Positions 1 through 10,723 of a DNA stretch of 47,802 nucleotides are shown here, one piece after another; the first letter of the stretch is position 1; every line of letters begins with the position of its first letter. The notes beneath the pieces are model-generated. The model was not told the DNA's origin and made no database searches. It worked only from the letters and a program-made list of their open reading frames with translations. The DNA comes from a virus, in IMG/VR virus record IMGVR_UViG_3300025646_000073, positions 1 to 47,802 of that record, one strand, 5' to 3'. The translations under genes were made by a program, and so were the position numbers.

Positions 1-915
1 ACCAGAGCCATCCCTTGCAACGATTGCGCTGGCTGTGTTGGCGCTCGTAGCAGTCGTTGCGCTGTTTGATACTTTTCCTGCGGTACTGATAGTAGCAAGC
101 TTAGTATCAGCAATCGCAGCAGATGCGTTGATGTCTGAGTTGACGATCTGTCCAGCGCGATTCGTCAACGATGCATAGTCATAACTCTGTCTGAGTCGGA
201 CATAGTTAGAATCGATCGTACTCGTAACATATGACTGATTAGCCAGAGTACCAGACGTAGGCAATGTAACACTAGTCGTGCCTGTCTGGGTCAAGGTCAA
301 ACCAAACGCGCCGCTAGTCGTGAATGATCCAGCGACGGTAATATCACCTGTTAATGAGATCGTACGGTTTGCGTTGTTGACGTCAAGTGTAAGAGTACGA
401 TCCGCACTCAAAGCAGGAGAAGCGTTGTTTGAAACGATTCTCGTCTCATAAGCGGTAGTCGTTACATCCCTTAAACCAAAGGTAGTAAGGTCTGTAAAAG
501 AACCACCCGATACACTCGGTGTATTGATCGTTGGACTAGTCAGAGTTTTGTTTGTAAGAGTCTCTGTACCAGTCAATGTAGCGACGTTATCTCCAGTCAA
601 GGCAGCATTAAGTTGCCCGACCGTCATCGATAAAGTGTTATTCGTAAGGTTGATCGTCTTGTTCGTCAGAGTCTGAGTAGCGTTCGGGATCACCACTCTA
701 CTCGAGTCGACTGACAAGACGACCGTGGCTCCATGAGCGCCAGAGCCTGCGACTACAACGCCGTCACTTGCAGTAATTGCTTTTACATAATTTCCTGTCG
801 TGTTTGAATCTAGCGGGATGCCAGGAGTAGATACGACAATAGCCGCGACTTCAGAAGAGTCGAGTACATCAAGGACGAAAGACGTTGATAGGAAATTACT
901 AAGATTTACTGCCAT
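1..915 (-). CDS. Tail-fibre-like virion protein, C-terminus beyond the window
   Basis: An open frame of 305 codons runs from ATG at 915 to the window edge without a stop, so the C-terminus is missing. A clear ribosome site (AGGA, 7 nt before the ATG) supports the start. The protein is rich in Thr, Ser, Asn and Val, with no Cys and no membrane segment. It carries the phage-fibre motif TLTNKT twice (near residues 80 and 117) and, near the edge, a segment reading INASAAIADTKLATI, typical of phage tail fibres. It is the last gene of the minus-strand fibre cluster and follows the 970-residue protein after 11 nt. Fibre identity is inferred from composition and motifs. A receptor-binding tip, if there is one, would lie in the missing part. 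Confidence 0.7.
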   Translation of the reverse strand, partial: MAVNLSNFLSTSFVLDVLDSSEVAAIVVSTPGIPLDSNTTGNYVKAITASDGVVVAGSGAHGATVVLSVDSSRVVIPNATQTLTNKTINLTNNTLSMTVGQLNAALTGDNVATLTGTETLTNKTLTSPTINTPSVSGGSFTDLTTFGLRDVTTTAYETRIVSNNASPALSADRTLTLDVNNANRTISLTGDITVAGSFTTSGAFGLTLTQTGTTSVTLPTSGTLANQSYVTSTIDSNYVRLRQSYDYASLTNRAGQIVNSDINASAAIADTKLATISTAGKVSNSATTATSANTASAIVARDGSG

Positions 916-926
916 TTACTTTCCTG

Positions 927-3839
927 TTAAGCTTGCGCCTCCATCCATCGGAGCATCGTAGAGACTCGTGCTGCGCCGGTGGTAGTGCGTACGTTGATAG
1001 CTAAGATGTCTGAGCCATCTGGGAACTTATAGTCTCCACCAAGTGGTGCACCAGTGAGTTCTTTTAGTTTTCTTAAATCGAGTGTTTCTGAAACAGATCC
1101 AGTGTCAGCCGCCGGAAATACTGCACCAAAAATCTGTTCACCAGGTAACGCATATGAACCAGTTGACCATGTCACCGAAGTTGCAACTTGTGCAAAACTA
1201 GGTTGTCCACCATCATTTTCAGATGTCAAGCTATTCCATGTGGCATCAACGAAGTTTTTCGGATTCAAGATGCCTTCAACGATAATGGCTCCAGAAGATG
1301 TACCGTTTGCTCCAGCAATCGTGATACCTTCTAACAATAGCTGTGATCGATTTAACAAGTTCTTTGCACCAAGTCGACCGACCTGACCGTTGTCCACACT
1401 TGGGGCCAAACGAATAATGAACACTGTTACTTTCGTGGTAGTAGTGTATCGATGTACATCTTGGTAGTTAAACATGTAACCACGGTCTTCGGTAAATCCG
1501 CCATCCATGATCAACGCTGAACCCCAGTGAGTGAGCGTCGGACTACATGTATTAGAGATCTCAATCACACCAACGTTATTATTATGAGTTGCTGCAGATC
1601 CAGCTGTCAGGTTGTTCGTCGTACCTTGTTGGTACTGAACTAATGTAGCAGAACGAGTCGCACCAGTCAAGTTACCTGGGCCCTCAGAGACTGACTTACC
1701 AGTATAACTGATGATCTCGTTATCGATCAAGAGAGTACCCTCATCTGAGAACTCAGTACAGTCCGCGATTGGGATAGTTCCAGTCGAAGCATCAATGCCT
1801 GCTGTTAAGTACGTCGTAGGAGCATCATTCTCGATTGAGTAACGAACTGGTAAGTTACCAGCTCTCATGTAAGCTTCGTTATTGATGTTGTTATTCTTCA
1901 TACGATGGACGTAAGTCCAGTTACCGTTACTTCCACGAACCATGAAATCAATAAAACCAGCACCATACCAACTATATTGCAAGCCGATCATCTGCATCTT
2001 ATTCAGGTTCCAGTTATAACCGCTAGGGCCATTACCATCAACAGTATCTAAGTTCCATCTGAATTGAGGAACGCGCACTTCTTCAATCAGTTGGGCTCTC
2101 ACGCCTGAAGCAGTGATGCCTCGATAGTCTGGCGTAACATAGATTGAAGTATCAGACACGACTTGAGTCACAAAGTGAGTCATACCTCGAATCACGATCC
2201 TACTACCGGCTCTGACCTGTTCGGTGAATCGAGTATTGGTTCCAGTAACCGTAGCGCTGTTTTGAGTAACTGCGAGAGTACCGGTAATGTTCTGAGAAGC
2301 TGCTCTCTTTACACAGTACAAATATTGACCGTCAAACTCAAAGAACACTCCGTTTTGGTCGTCAAACAATCCAGCACGCACACAACTACCAACCCAAGAC
2401 TTTACATATACTTTTGAAGTTGCTTCAAGGACAGCAGTAGTATCTCCGAGGGTACCAGCAGCTGTTAAAGTAAACGTATAATCGTCTACAATAGTTTGTA
2501 CGGTATATTGACCTTCATATCCACTAGTAATTATTCCATCAAGTTCAACAACTGCACCTGGTTGTAAACCGTGATCGATATCATCAGTCTTTACAGTAAT
2601 TGTAGAACTCGCTGCAGTACCACTCGCTGTGACTGATTGTAAGTCATAGTTAGGAGCAAAGAGAGTACCCGACGACCATAAGAAACCTTTACCTGATTGA
2701 TAACGGAAATAACGTTTCGTCTGTCGTACAACGGTTGCGGCATACGTCGGCGTCTTTGTTGATAAGATAACACCGCCGTCAAACGGTCTATGCACGATCG
2801 TGGCGTTTGATAACGCATAGAGCGTAGGAGCACCAGGACTACTGATTGCACCTCCTGCTCTGGCAGTATAAGTCATAGAAGTCAACGAAGGTGTTGACTT
2901 GATAAAGAATGGACCAGATCCAAGAGCTGCGTTCGTTCCTGAACCAAGAGCTACGTGAATGTTTGTTCCTGGGATCAACCCGTGAGGAGCTGAAAAGTTC
3001 AATGTAATAATAGACGGGTCTGCACCATTACTTGTGACTGATGATACTGGGATTGATGCACCATCAAACAACTTACCTAGTTTAACTAAAGTTTCTTCTG
3101 TATAAAGAGAATCTCCAGGAGTTGCACCAACAAGACCTCGAGCAAAGTACTTCAGACTAGTACTACTTGGCACTTGATAGATGATAAAGCTACCATCAGC
3201 ACGAGAGAAGCCTCCGATACCTGAGTTCAATCCTGTCACGTTTACTACGTCATTAACAGATAATCCATGTGCCGTCGTAAAGGTAACTGTGATAACGCTA
3301 TTCGTACTACTCGTCGTAGTATAGTCAGTCACAATCGTAGAAACAGTAAGGTCAACACCGGGCAACTCATATGTGGAAGGATACCCTTTCACAATACCAT
3401 AGCCTGCCCACTTTGTAGGCTGAAGACCATATTCAAAGTCAGCATCGATCATTGACTGCGGATTCGATACACGAATACGTTCGATCGCATCAGTACCAAA
3501 GTTCCATGGACGAATCGTTTGACCATAATCTTCTGTGTCTTCACAGAAGATCTGCAGTTGGTCACTTGAGCTCATCGTCGATGTATCATACGCGAGAGTA
3601 AAAGTCGTATAACCGTCGTGTGCTGTATTGATAGCAGGAAAATCAGTAGAGTTTCCTGCAGTAAAAGTCGCAGTAGTACCTGCAAACGTAGCGTCTGCAA
3701 AGTTATAGATGATAACGTTATCAGTTACGTTGGTAATCAGCAACAGCTTATCAAGTTTATACCGCTGAGGGACCTTTACCGTACCAGATCCAGCTCCACC
3801 AGGAGTAAACACATAGTCACGAATTAGTTTTTTAGCCAT
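927..3839 (-). CDS. Large virion structural protein (cyanophage-type tail/fibre component)
   Basis: 970 residues with an AAGGA ribosome site before ATG 3839. The N-terminal ~140 residues (starting MAKKLIRDYVFTP) resemble virion structural proteins of T4-like cyanophages, including a segment reading RVSNPQSMIDADFEYGLQPT. The middle holds at least three beta-rich repeats, each containing a variant of 'TTAHGL..ND.V.V.G', a module common in marine phage fibres. No enzymatic motif is visible. It lies between the 1811-residue fibre and the C-terminally incomplete fibre gene and shares their late transcription unit. A role as adaptor or fibre at the baseplate periphery is inferred from context. Confidence 0.65.
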   Translation of the reverse strand: MAKKLIRDYVFTPGGAGSGTVKVPQRYKLDKLLLITNVTDNVIIYNFADATFAGTTATFTAGNSTDFPAINTAHDGYTTFTLAYDTSTMSSSDQLQIFCEDTEDYGQTIRPWNFGTDAIERIRVSNPQSMIDADFEYGLQPTKWAGYGIVKGYPSTYELPGVDLTVSTIVTDYTTTSSTNSVITVTFTTAHGLSVNDVVNVTGLNSGIGGFSRADGSFIIYQVPSSTSLKYFARGLVGATPGDSLYTEETLVKLGKLFDGASIPVSSVTSNGADPSIITLNFSAPHGLIPGTNIHVALGSGTNAALGSGPFFIKSTPSLTSMTYTARAGGAISSPGAPTLYALSNATIVHRPFDGGVILSTKTPTYAATVVRQTKRYFRYQSGKGFLWSSGTLFAPNYDLQSVTASGTAASSTITVKTDDIDHGLQPGAVVELDGIITSGYEGQYTVQTIVDDYTFTLTAAGTLGDTTAVLEATSKVYVKSWVGSCVRAGLFDDQNGVFFEFDGQYLYCVKRAASQNITGTLAVTQNSATVTGTNTRFTEQVRAGSRIVIRGMTHFVTQVVSDTSIYVTPDYRGITASGVRAQLIEEVRVPQFRWNLDTVDGNGPSGYNWNLNKMQMIGLQYSWYGAGFIDFMVRGSNGNWTYVHRMKNNNINNEAYMRAGNLPVRYSIENDAPTTYLTAGIDASTGTIPIADCTEFSDEGTLLIDNEIISYTGKSVSEGPGNLTGATRSATLVQYQQGTTNNLTAGSAATHNNNVGVIEISNTCSPTLTHWGSALIMDGGFTEDRGYMFNYQDVHRYTTTTKVTVFIIRLAPSVDNGQVGRLGAKNLLNRSQLLLEGITIAGANGTSSGAIIVEGILNPKNFVDATWNSLTSENDGGQPSFAQVATSVTWSTGSYALPGEQIFGAVFPAADTGSVSETLDLRKLKELTGAPLGGDYKFPDGSDILAINVRTTTGAARVSTMLRWMEAQA

Positions 3840-3846
3840 TATCCTT

Positions 3847-6800
3847 TTATCCTAAAGCAATTGAGAAGGCAATTGATTGACTCCGAGTCGCAAAAGCTGC
3901 TGCGTCAGCCGAATCACCTTTTGGACCTTGTGGTCCACGTTGTCCAATAGAAGTAAATACTTGCCAAGTACTATTTATGTAGATGAATTCAATGATATTT
4001 TGGCCGATATCGATAAAGAAGTCATCAGCATAACCTTCGATAGTATTACCGTTCCTACCAACTGTCAGGCCAGTAGTTGACCAGTTACCTACATCGATCA
4101 ACTTGACATAGTGTCCGGTCGTTGGGGTGGCAGGTAAGTTAATCGTAAATGTTCCACCAGTCGTATCTACTGCGATCCGCTCAGCGTTACTTGCGGTATA
4201 AGGTCCGCTTGACACAGTAGTGTAAGTCGATGAGAATACAGCAAAGTCTGAATCAAAACCAAGGTATCTACCACGAAGGTTACCAAAGTTCCAAGTGGGT
4301 AGGTTCCAACCAGTGCCACCAACGTTGATGGTCTGATCAGGAGATGAGCTATCAACACCGTCTTGGACTAAACCATCAAATACGTACCATTCACCGTTAG
4401 TCGCATCGCGAATGAAACCAGTACGGCGGATAGTTGAACCACCGTCATCAGAGTAGCGACCGATGATACCAATGTCGACTGTATCTGCACTGTTACTATC
4501 AGCAACTTTGATGTATGCGTTTCCAACACTCAAGTTCGAAGTAGCGTTGACCGTCTGTGTACCAAGAACCGTCAAGTTACCATTGATGATCACGTTACCA
4601 GAAGTAGCCAATGCAGAGAACTGCACTGAGTCTGTCGTTCCAACCGCTTGACCAATCGCGATTACACCAGTGCCACTATTATAAGTTACACCAGTACCGC
4701 CTGATAGCTTAGCTCTGACTTCAGTTGCGCTTGGACCGGTGTATGTCAATACGCCAGTTGAGGCGTTGTACGACATTGAACCATCACCGCCAGCATCATT
4801 GACAGAGAAGAGTGCACGAATCTGGCTGGTAGTCCTTTGAGTAAAGGATATTACTCCAGTACTGGAGTTATAGCTTAATGAGCCAGAGACAGAGATCGCT
4901 GATCTTGCACGAGCGTTGGTAAAGTACTGGTTAGTGCCTTCAGCAAGCGCTGTAGTCGTTTGGTTAGACAAGCTGCTAACAGTACCAGTAACATTACCAG
5001 TGAAACCGCCTGTTGCTTGGATATTACCTGTGGCATAGATGTCAGCACCACGTAAGTTGCCGCTAACGCCGATACCACCAGTAACGACCAAAGCACCAGT
5101 CGTCTTGTTCGACGAGTTAGTACTAGAAGGGATATAGAAGTTGCCGCTTGCGTCCATGCGCAAGAGGTCTGTACCACCTTCTAAGTTAAATGGTGCTCTA
5201 CCTACATTATTACGGATCTTAAATTGGCTATTCGTACCTTGGAAACCGAGATACGTCGTATTCGAATCAAGTCTTCCTTTGACTGCAAGTACGTTGTGGA
5301 ACTGGTTATCGATACCTAACGCAAGACCAGCAGAGTGTGTAGAGTCATCAGAAGTATATGTTAAGATGTCCTGTTGACTATCACCCACAAAGATGTCTTT
5401 GTTGATAGCCAAACTACCATGTGACTCTTCATAGATGCGAACATTGCCGATTTGCAAGTAGTCTTCAACATCGATGCGAGTAAATCCGCCTAATATAGTG
5501 TTGAATGAGTTACCATCAGCAGTGTTGATGGTCATGACATTCGTTGCAGAATCCCATGCAGTAGATGCAACACCAGCAACCGTTACGGTACCAATACTAT
5601 CAATGAAGCCGGATGCATCAACCGTAAACTTAGGGATCTGAGTAGCAGAACCCCAGGTACCAGCATAGCTAGTCGCTCCAGTACGAGAGATCGTCGTGAA
5701 GTTTGCGGTTGAACCAGATATGTCAGTGATGACCGCAGAATCAGCAGTGATATTTGTGGCGCTGATCGAATCAGCTGTTACTAAACCAGTAACTGCAGCA
5801 CCAGTCGTGGTCGTCTGTACTCTTGTAACACCATCGCGATACAGTCTAACTCCATTTGCTTGACCTGCGGTCATGTATGGAGTATTACCACGGTTTGCTA
5901 CATTGATGGAGTCTGCTTGTACGTTGATCGCACCAGCAGCGTTGTTCAGCATCAATAAGTTGGTGCCATCATGAGAGATGTCAAGGTCTGCACTATCTAT
6001 CGTACCAAACGTTAACTTGAGACCGTCATTGATGCGAATGTCGCCAGACGTATGAGTCGTAGCGGCATCAACACGCATGAACTGAGTAGAGTTCAAGCCG
6101 TCTAATGTATCAGCATCAACGTTCAAGGCATCGATAAATGCCTTTGTTACTCGAGCATCGATGTTTGAGTCAACTCGAGCCTTTGTATAGTACTTGTTTC
6201 CGCCTTCAGTTAGATTAGATGTAGTGAAGGGATCAAGTGTGATGGTCTCAACGAATGAGTTACCATCAGCAGTATTGATCGTAAAGTTACCGTTCGTACT
6301 ATCAAAGTTGATAGAAGAAACACCAGCGACGGTAACAGTGCCAACACTATCGATACGACCTTGAGCGTTGACTGTAAAGACAGGAATCTCTGTGGCACTA
6401 CCGTACGTGCCTGAATCAACTGTCGTATTCGCTAAGCTGAGAGTATTTGTCGAAGAATCATAGTTTAAACCAAGGCCGTTGAGAGTTGCCTCATCAATGG
6501 CCATGTTAAAGTCTGAGTCAAAGTTAGCCTTCGTATAGACTTGCTCAACATCGAATGAGAACTGACCAGTACTACTATTATAAGATAAGTCACCAGCAGC
6601 AGAGAACATCTGACGAATGCCACCGATGCTTGAGTCTCTACCTAAAGCTAAGTAATACTGTTGTAAGCTATAGAAACGAGTAGCCGAGTCTCTCAAGTCA
6701 GAGTCAAATCGGGCTCTCGTATAGTATAGGTTATTACCTTCAGTGAGGTTAGTCGTCGTCTTCTGAGCAAAGTCAGAATCAAAACCTAAGTACTGGCCTT

Positions 6801-9282
6801 CAAGCGTACTTGCTTGGAACGGTGCAAGCTCAAACGTAGAGTCGTTAGTATCGATCTGAGGAGCATCAGGCTCAGGCAAGTAATTTTGGAATACCTTCCA
6901 AGTACCTGCATCTGAAGCATCTCTAAAGAAACCAGCGTGGGCATATGTGCCACCTTCGTTATGATTACCAGCAAAGCCGAGATCGATCGTTGCGGTTGGG
7001 CTTCCAGCTGATTCACTAGCGTTCAAGTAGAACAGGTTATCACTAATGTTCAGGTTGGTAGAGTTAACAGTAACTGTAGTGCCGTTGACTTGCAAGTTAC
7101 CGCCAACTATCACGTTACCAGTCGTAGCGAGAGCACTAAAGTTGACCGAGTCGCCAGTTCCTACAGGTTGACCGATAGAGATGACGCCAGTCGTAGAGTC
7201 ATAACCAACACCAGTGCCAGCAACTAAGTGGGCTCTGACTTCAGTAGGTGAAGGACCTGTATAAGTGAATACACCGCTTCCAGAGTCATACGTAAAGCTA
7301 CCATCACCACCAGCATCGACCGCGGTTAGATGTGCACGAACCTCTGTCGCAGAAGGACCAGTGTAAGTAAACACACCAGTCGACTCACTGTACGTAAAGC
7401 TGCCGTCACCCCCATTATCAACGGCTGAGAAGTGTGCTCTGACTTCGGCAGCAGATGGTCCAGTGTATGTGAATGTACCAGTTGACTCATTGTAAGAGAA
7501 GAATCCGTCTCCGCCGTTATCAACAGCATTGAGGTGTGCTCTTACTTCTGCAGAAGATGGACCATTATAAGAGATCTCTCCAGTGATAGGGTTGTATGAG
7601 AGAGAACCGTCACCGCCAACGTCAGTTACTCTGATCGAGAAGCGAGCTCTGCTCTCATGGTCTGCAGAGTCATGCAAACGAGTAAGGAACGTATTACCGT
7701 CTGCAGTATTGATCGTTAAGACGCCAGTCGCAGAGTCATAAGCAGTAGAAGAAACTCCAGCAACGAGTACTTCGCCGATAGAGTCGATCTGACCTTGAGC
7801 ATTGACGCTGAAGATCGGGATCTGAGTCGTAGAACCATAAGATCCCGCAACGACTCCAGTGTTAGTGATGCTTAATGTGTTGGTTGAGCTGTCATATGAG
7901 AGGCCAGTGCCATTCAACGCGGCTTCATCGATCGCCATGTTGAAGTCACTATCAAAGTTAGCCTTTGTATAGACTTGTTCAACATCAAAACTAAACTCGC
8001 CAGTACTTGCATTATAGCTTAAGTCACCAGCTGCAGAGAAGTAATTACGAATCGTCTGAGTAGAAGTCGCGTCGCCTAAAGCAGAGTCAAACCTTGCTCT
8101 CGTATAATATAGGTTGTCGCCTTCAGTGATATTGTTCGTCGTAAAGTACGCAGCAAGCTCAGCACTATCGATCGACAATGTATTCGTTGCGGCATCATAG
8201 GCAAGACCAACTCCGTCAGTTCCAGCAGCATCGAGTGCTACGTTAAAGTCAGAGTCAAAGCCTAAGTAACGACCTTCAAAGTCAGGAGCCTGAACTCCCT
8301 TGTTGAACACCCAGTCGTCAGCAGCCGCATTGTATGTCAGGTCTGCATTGGCACCAGCGATCGTGATGCCTGCACCGTCAGCAGCTGCAGCGTTAGGAGC
8401 ACTATCAGCAAGGACGATGTTCTTATCATTGACCGACAATGTGGTCGAGTTGATCGTCGTGGTCGTACCATTGACGGTAAGATCACCTCCAACGGTCACA
8501 TTGCTTGTAGTGACGACAGTATTGAAAGTTACGTCGCTTGTGGTCTCAACCGGCTGGCCGATCGAGAGAGTATTCGTAGCAGAATCATAATGCAAACCTG
8601 TACCATTCAACGTGGCTTCGTCAATAGCCATGTTGAAGTCAGAGTCAAAGTTTGCTTTCGTGTAGACTTGTTCTACGTCAAATGAGAATACGCCAGTCGT
8701 TGAGTTGTAGCTGAGGTCTCCGCCAGCGCTAAACTTTGAACGAACGACTTGAGTAGAATGCGCATCAAGAAGAGCAGAGTCGAATCGTGCTCTTGTGTAG
8801 TATAGGTTTGTGCTGTCCTCAGCAAGGTCAGCAGTCGTGTTCTGATCGAGGTTAAGCTTAGCGATGTTATTATCGCTATCTCGTACGACAAGTATGCCAC
8901 CAGAATCTTGTATCCTAAGGCCACCAAGGTAGATCGTGCCACCACTCAGGTGCAAGTCTTTCCATTTTAGAGCTGCAGTACCAAGGTTATGAGTGCTATC
9001 TTCGTCTGGTACTAGATCACTATGGACACGGTTAACTACTAAGTTACCATCTACGGTGACATCACCTGTAGAATGGATCTCAGCAAACTGTACGCTATCA
9101 GCAATACCTAAGAATTGGCCTCTACGGGCAGTCCAATCTCCAGTGGCTGAATCGTAGACGAGTATGTCTTTATTAACCGCACCGTCGACGTTAACGTGCT
9201 GAAGCGTGTTAAGGTCGTTAGGGTTGGTTATGTATTTGTTTGTAGGTACTCCTACAATAATACGTTTTACGATTGTCGGCAT
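3847..9282 (-). CDS. Giant repeat-rich tail fibre, 1811 aa
   Basis: The longest gene here. GAGAGGAAC directly before ATG 9282 is a strong ribosome site. Nearly the whole length is beta-rich repeats. One class is a ~34-residue GGDGS..Y...G.F.YTGPS..EVRAHL module (four tandem copies, a fifth near the C-end). The other is a ~50-residue module with [19 protein letters not shown] followed by [13 protein letters not shown] (three copies). 'YYTRARFDS' and 'YLGFDSDF' recur throughout. The C-end has a domain like those of phage short fibres (ending [14 protein letters not shown]), then a short collagen-like G-X-Y stretch ([12 protein letters not shown]) and a final ~20 residues. The likely role is a long fibre for host recognition; the receptor is unknown. 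The repeats suggest growth by internal duplication. Confidence 0.75.
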   Translation of the reverse strand: MPTIVKRIIVGVPTNKYITNPNDLNTLQHVNVDGAVNKDILVYDSATGDWTARRGQFLGIADSVQFAEIHSTGDVTVDGNLVVNRVHSDLVPDEDSTHNLGTAALKWKDLHLSGGTIYLGGLRIQDSGGILVVRDSDNNIAKLNLDQNTTADLAEDSTNLYYTRARFDSALLDAHSTQVVRSKFSAGGDLSYNSTTGVFSFDVEQVYTKANFDSDFNMAIDEATLNGTGLHYDSATNTLSIGQPVETTSDVTFNTVVTTSNVTVGGDLTVNGTTTTINSTTLSVNDKNIVLADSAPNAAAADGAGITIAGANADLTYNAAADDWVFNKGVQAPDFEGRYLGFDSDFNVALDAAGTDGVGLAYDAATNTLSIDSAELAAYFTTNNITEGDNLYYTRARFDSALGDATSTQTIRNYFSAAGDLSYNASTGEFSFDVEQVYTKANFDSDFNMAIDEAALNGTGLSYDSSTNTLSITNTGVVAGSYGSTTQIPIFSVNAQGQIDSIGEVLVAGVSSTAYDSATGVLTINTADGNTFLTRLHDSADHESRARFSIRVTDVGGDGSLSYNPITGEISYNGPSSAEVRAHLNAVDNGGDGFFSYNESTGTFTYTGPSAAEVRAHFSAVDNGGDGSFTYSESTGVFTYTGPSATEVRAHLTAVDAGGDGSFTYDSGSGVFTYTGPSPTEVRAHLVAGTGVGYDSTTGVISIGQPVGTGDSVNFSALATTGNVIVGGNLQVNGTTVTVNSTNLNISDNLFYLNASESAGSPTATIDLGFAGNHNEGGTYAHAGFFRDASDAGTWKVFQNYLPEPDAPQIDTNDSTFELAPFQASTLEGQYLGFDSDFAQKTTTNLTEGNNLYYTRARFDSDLRDSATRFYSLQQYYLALGRDSSIGGIRQMFSAAGDLSYNSSTGQFSFDVEQVYTKANFDSDFNMAIDEATLNGLGLNYDSSTNTLSLANTTVDSGTYGSATEIPVFTVNAQGRIDSVGTVTVAGVSSINFDSTNGNFTINTADGNSFVETITLDPFTTSNLTEGGNKYYTKARVDSNIDARVTKAFIDALNVDADTLDGLNSTQFMRVDAATTHTSGDIRINDGLKLTFGTIDSADLDISHDGTNLLMLNNAAGAINVQADSINVANRGNTPYMTAGQANGVRLYRDGVTRVQTTTTGAAVTGLVTADSISATNITADSAVITDISGSTANFTTISRTGATSYAGTWGSATQIPKFTVDASGFIDSIGTVTVAGVASTAWDSATNVMTINTADGNSFNTILGGFTRIDVEDYLQIGNVRIYEESHGSLAINKDIFVGDSQQDILTYTSDDSTHSAGLALGIDNQFHNVLAVKGRLDSNTTYLGFQGTNSQFKIRNNVGRAPFNLEGGTDLLRMDASGNFYIPSSTNSSNKTTGALVVTGGIGVSGNLRGADIYATGNIQATGGFTGNVTGTVSSLSNQTTTALAEGTNQYFTNARARSAISVSGSLSYNSSTGVISFTQRTTSQIRALFSVNDAGGDGSMSYNASTGVLTYTGPSATEVRAKLSGGTGVTYNSGTGVIAIGQAVGTTDSVQFSALATSGNVIINGNLTVLGTQTVNATSNLSVGNAYIKVADSNSADTVDIGIIGRYSDDGGSTIRRTGFIRDATNGEWYVFDGLVQDGVDSSSPDQTINVGGTGWNLPTWNFGNLRGRYLGFDSDFAVFSSTYTTVSSGPYTASNAERIAVDTTGGTFTINLPATPTTGHYVKLIDVGNWSTTGLTVGRNGNTIEGYADDFFIDIGQNIIEFIYINSTWQVFTSIGQRGPQGPKGDSADAAAFATRSQSIAFSIALG
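6440..8740 (-). repeat. Three dispersed copies of a ~150-bp fibre module
   Basis: Three close copies lie at about 6440-6605, 7890-8040 and 8590-8735. They encode the segment around [20 protein letters not shown] plus the flanking N(G)TGL.YDS.TNTLSI and the YNSSTG.F.FDVEQ part. Protein identity is higher than DNA identity, since third bases differ, so these are old or selected duplications rather than recent ones. The span given is the outer limit of the three copies. Confidence 0.75.
7232..7640 (-). repeat. Tandem array of four ~102-bp units in the fibre gene
   Basis: Four consecutive units, each ~102 bp (34 residues), encode GGDG(S/F)F.Y...G.FTYTGPS..EVRAHL. The shared 'gctctgacttc'-like word falls near 7231, 7333, 7435 and 7537, which fixes the period. 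A more diverged unit abuts at about 7640, and a single related unit lies near 4700-4810. The period is a multiple of three, so copy number can change without a frameshift. Confidence 0.8.
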
Positions 9283-9289
9283 GTTCCTC

Positions 9290-9643
9290 TCACCTTGTCA
9301 CTGAAGGAGTTACGTGAATATGACCCTCGAGGATCCTTTCTATCACTCTATCTCCATCACTATCTAAAAAGGAGAGTTCTACATCATAAACATATCTTCC
9401 GGCTTTTAACGTATCTGTCTGTAGGTTGGTAAGGGAGATGCTACATTTTCCAGCGGTCGCGGGGTCATAGATGCCTTGTGTAAAGACAATGGTGTCAGCG
9501 CTATCGCTATTATAGGTTCTTTTTAACTTAGCAGCTAGAGAGTGGTTGGTGAGGTCTTTGACAGAGCCATCTTGGTTCACAAGATGTAGCTCGATCGAGA
9601 CGTCAGCTCCCTGATCAATTGTAATTTCTTCGTATTTCGCCAT
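9290..9643 (-). CDS. Small Ig-like/beta-sandwich virion protein
   Basis: 117 residues. ATG 9643 follows AAGGGA at good spacing. The sequence looks like an all-beta domain: alternating hydrophobics, '[15 protein letters not shown]', '[13 protein letters not shown]', and a C-half '[14 protein letters not shown]' then '[15 protein letters not shown]'. This pattern is shared by small baseplate/neck-associated proteins of marine myophages and the BppU-like N-domain of other phages. It has no Cys or signal peptide. It is the first gene after the late promoter at 9673-9680 and lies 7 nt upstream of the giant fibre, so a fibre-attachment or accessory role is likely but inferred. Confidence 0.6.
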   Translation of the reverse strand: MAKYEEITIDQGADVSIELHLVNQDGSVKDLTNHSLAAKLKRTYNSDSADTIVFTQGIYDPATAGKCSISLTNLQTDTLKAGRYVYDVELSFLDSDGDRVIERILEGHIHVTPSVTR

Positions 9644-9672
9644 CTTCCCTTACCTTAGACGATATCTCTGTT

Positions 9673-9680
9673 TATTTATA
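9673..9680 (-). promoter_or_regulatory. T4-type late promoter box TATAAATA
   Basis: A perfect TATAAATA on the minus strand, 29 nt before ATG 9643. It overlaps the last codons of the radical-SAM gene ending at 9676. T4-like late promoters consist of essentially this -10 element, recognised by the phage sigma factor gp55 with coactivator gp33. The box separates the fibre genes from the accessory cassette upstream and gives them their own late start. Confidence 0.75.
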
Positions 9681-10434
9681 CTTTGGGCAGATTAAAGTTA
9701 TAGTCAACGGATTCTTTTATGCCCTTGGTAACAAATAGACCTCGGTCTTTTTCTATTTGTTGTACATCCTTGAACATGACGACTGGTTTAAACTTATCAG
9801 AAGCAGGCTTGATCGATGACGAGGACCTATCTGTCTTGACAATCTTTAGGTTTAACTTATGCATCTCTGCAAGCATCTTGGCTTCTTCGATCTGATGCTC
9901 ATTATGACCAAACACAATGAACTGCCATGTGATCCGTTTTCCCATCTCAGAGCCTAAGACGATGGCCTGATATATTAACTCTGCATTCTGTCCAACTCGA
10001 TATATTGGGCTAGTATCAGGTAAACCATCAAGACCAAAGATCCATATCACGTTTGGAGGAGTGAGCTCAAACGCTTTACGATACCATGAGATGTTCTTTT
10101 GATGAGAGGCAGTATGGATCCTAAACGTTGTATCTGGAAACTCAGCACAGAGTCTAAGCACATCATAGAACTTTTTATGATATACTGGATCACTAAATTG
10201 TCCGCATAAGGATATATTATTTTCAAAGAACTCAAATATCTTTCGAAGGTTATCGATGCTGATGTCGCCAGACTCTCTCATCTTTTGCTTCATGCCAATG
10301 TGTCTTTTATCATCCTTCGGAAGCTTAAGGAAAGCCCTTACACATTGAGCACAATAAAGCCCACACTTATTTGTAATCTCTATATTAGCATTCGACGAAT
10401 ACTTTTGAGCTATAACATACTTACTATGACTCAT
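9676..10434 (-). CDS. Radical-SAM domain protein lacking a C-terminal SPASM-like domain
   Basis: 252 residues from ATG 10434. GGAG six nt upstream supports this start over an in-frame ATG at 10488, which would overlap the preceding gene by 65 nt. Cys24, Cys28 and Cys31 form the CX3CX2C motif for the SAM-binding [4Fe-4S] cluster. LCGQFSDP (76-83) takes the place of the GGEP motif, and 'FGLDGLPDTSPIYRVG' and 'TWQFIVFGHNEHQIEEAK' follow. The latter two match the 403-residue radical-SAM protein at 15064-16275 closely, so the two are paralogues. Unlike that paralogue it ends soon after the barrel. The matching Cys-rich domain is encoded separately just upstream (10424-10723). Substrate unknown. 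Confidence 0.85.
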   Translation of the reverse strand: MSHSKYVIAQKYSSNANIEITNKCGLYCAQCVRAFLKLPKDDKRHIGMKQKMRESGDISIDNLRKIFEFFENNISLCGQFSDPVYHKKFYDVLRLCAEFPDTTFRIHTASHQKNISWYRKAFELTPPNVIWIFGLDGLPDTSPIYRVGQNAELIYQAIVLGSEMGKRITWQFIVFGHNEHQIEEAKMLAEMHKLNLKIVKTDRSSSSIKPASDKFKPVVMFKDVQQIEKDRGLFVTKGIKESVDYNFNLPKV

Positions 10435-10723
10435 CTCTGACTCCGCAGTATAGATGACATCTTGACAAACACTTATCTGGCTCTTCATCTAACTTTCGAA
10501 AGTATTCTACCCACACATCTGATGTAAGGATTTCTTCAACTGTATCATTATTTTCAAGTTTTAATCCTTCATCATAAAACCCATGTGCTTCGAGCTCGGG
10601 TTTAATATGAACGACATCTAACCAACAGCAAGGAAGCAAATAGCCATTTGAAGCATAAGCGATACCTCTGATCTCTTTGTCATAACCATCATTCTGCTTT
10701 TTGCATCGTGGTTTAATCTTCAT
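10424..10723 (-). CDS. Stand-alone SPASM-like Cys-rich domain
   Basis: 99 residues with Cys7, Cys32, Cys33, Cys85, Cys89 and Cys93. The order C..., LLPCCW, CX3CX3C matches the C-terminal domain of the 403-residue radical-SAM protein (C299, YPCCW at 329-332, C382, C386). In SPASM/Twitch families such cysteines hold auxiliary [4Fe-4S] clusters. The gene precedes its presumed radical-SAM partner and overlaps it by 11 nt, so the natural domain order is reversed in the operon. Function as the auxiliary-cluster subunit of the 252-residue protein is inferred. It is intact and has no degenerate codons, which argues against a pseudogene. Confidence 0.7.
   Translation of the reverse strand: MKIKPRCKKQNDGYDKEIRGIAYASNGYLLPCCWLDVVHIKPELEAHGFYDEGLKLENNDTVEEILTSDVWVEYFRKLDEEPDKCLSRCHLYCGVRDES

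Noticed and set aside
9676-10723. Split radical-SAM and SPASM-like genes as a broken pseudogene
   Set aside because: The parts are in reversed order, each has its own start and intact cysteines, and the overlap is short, so a frameshift in a fused gene cannot explain it.
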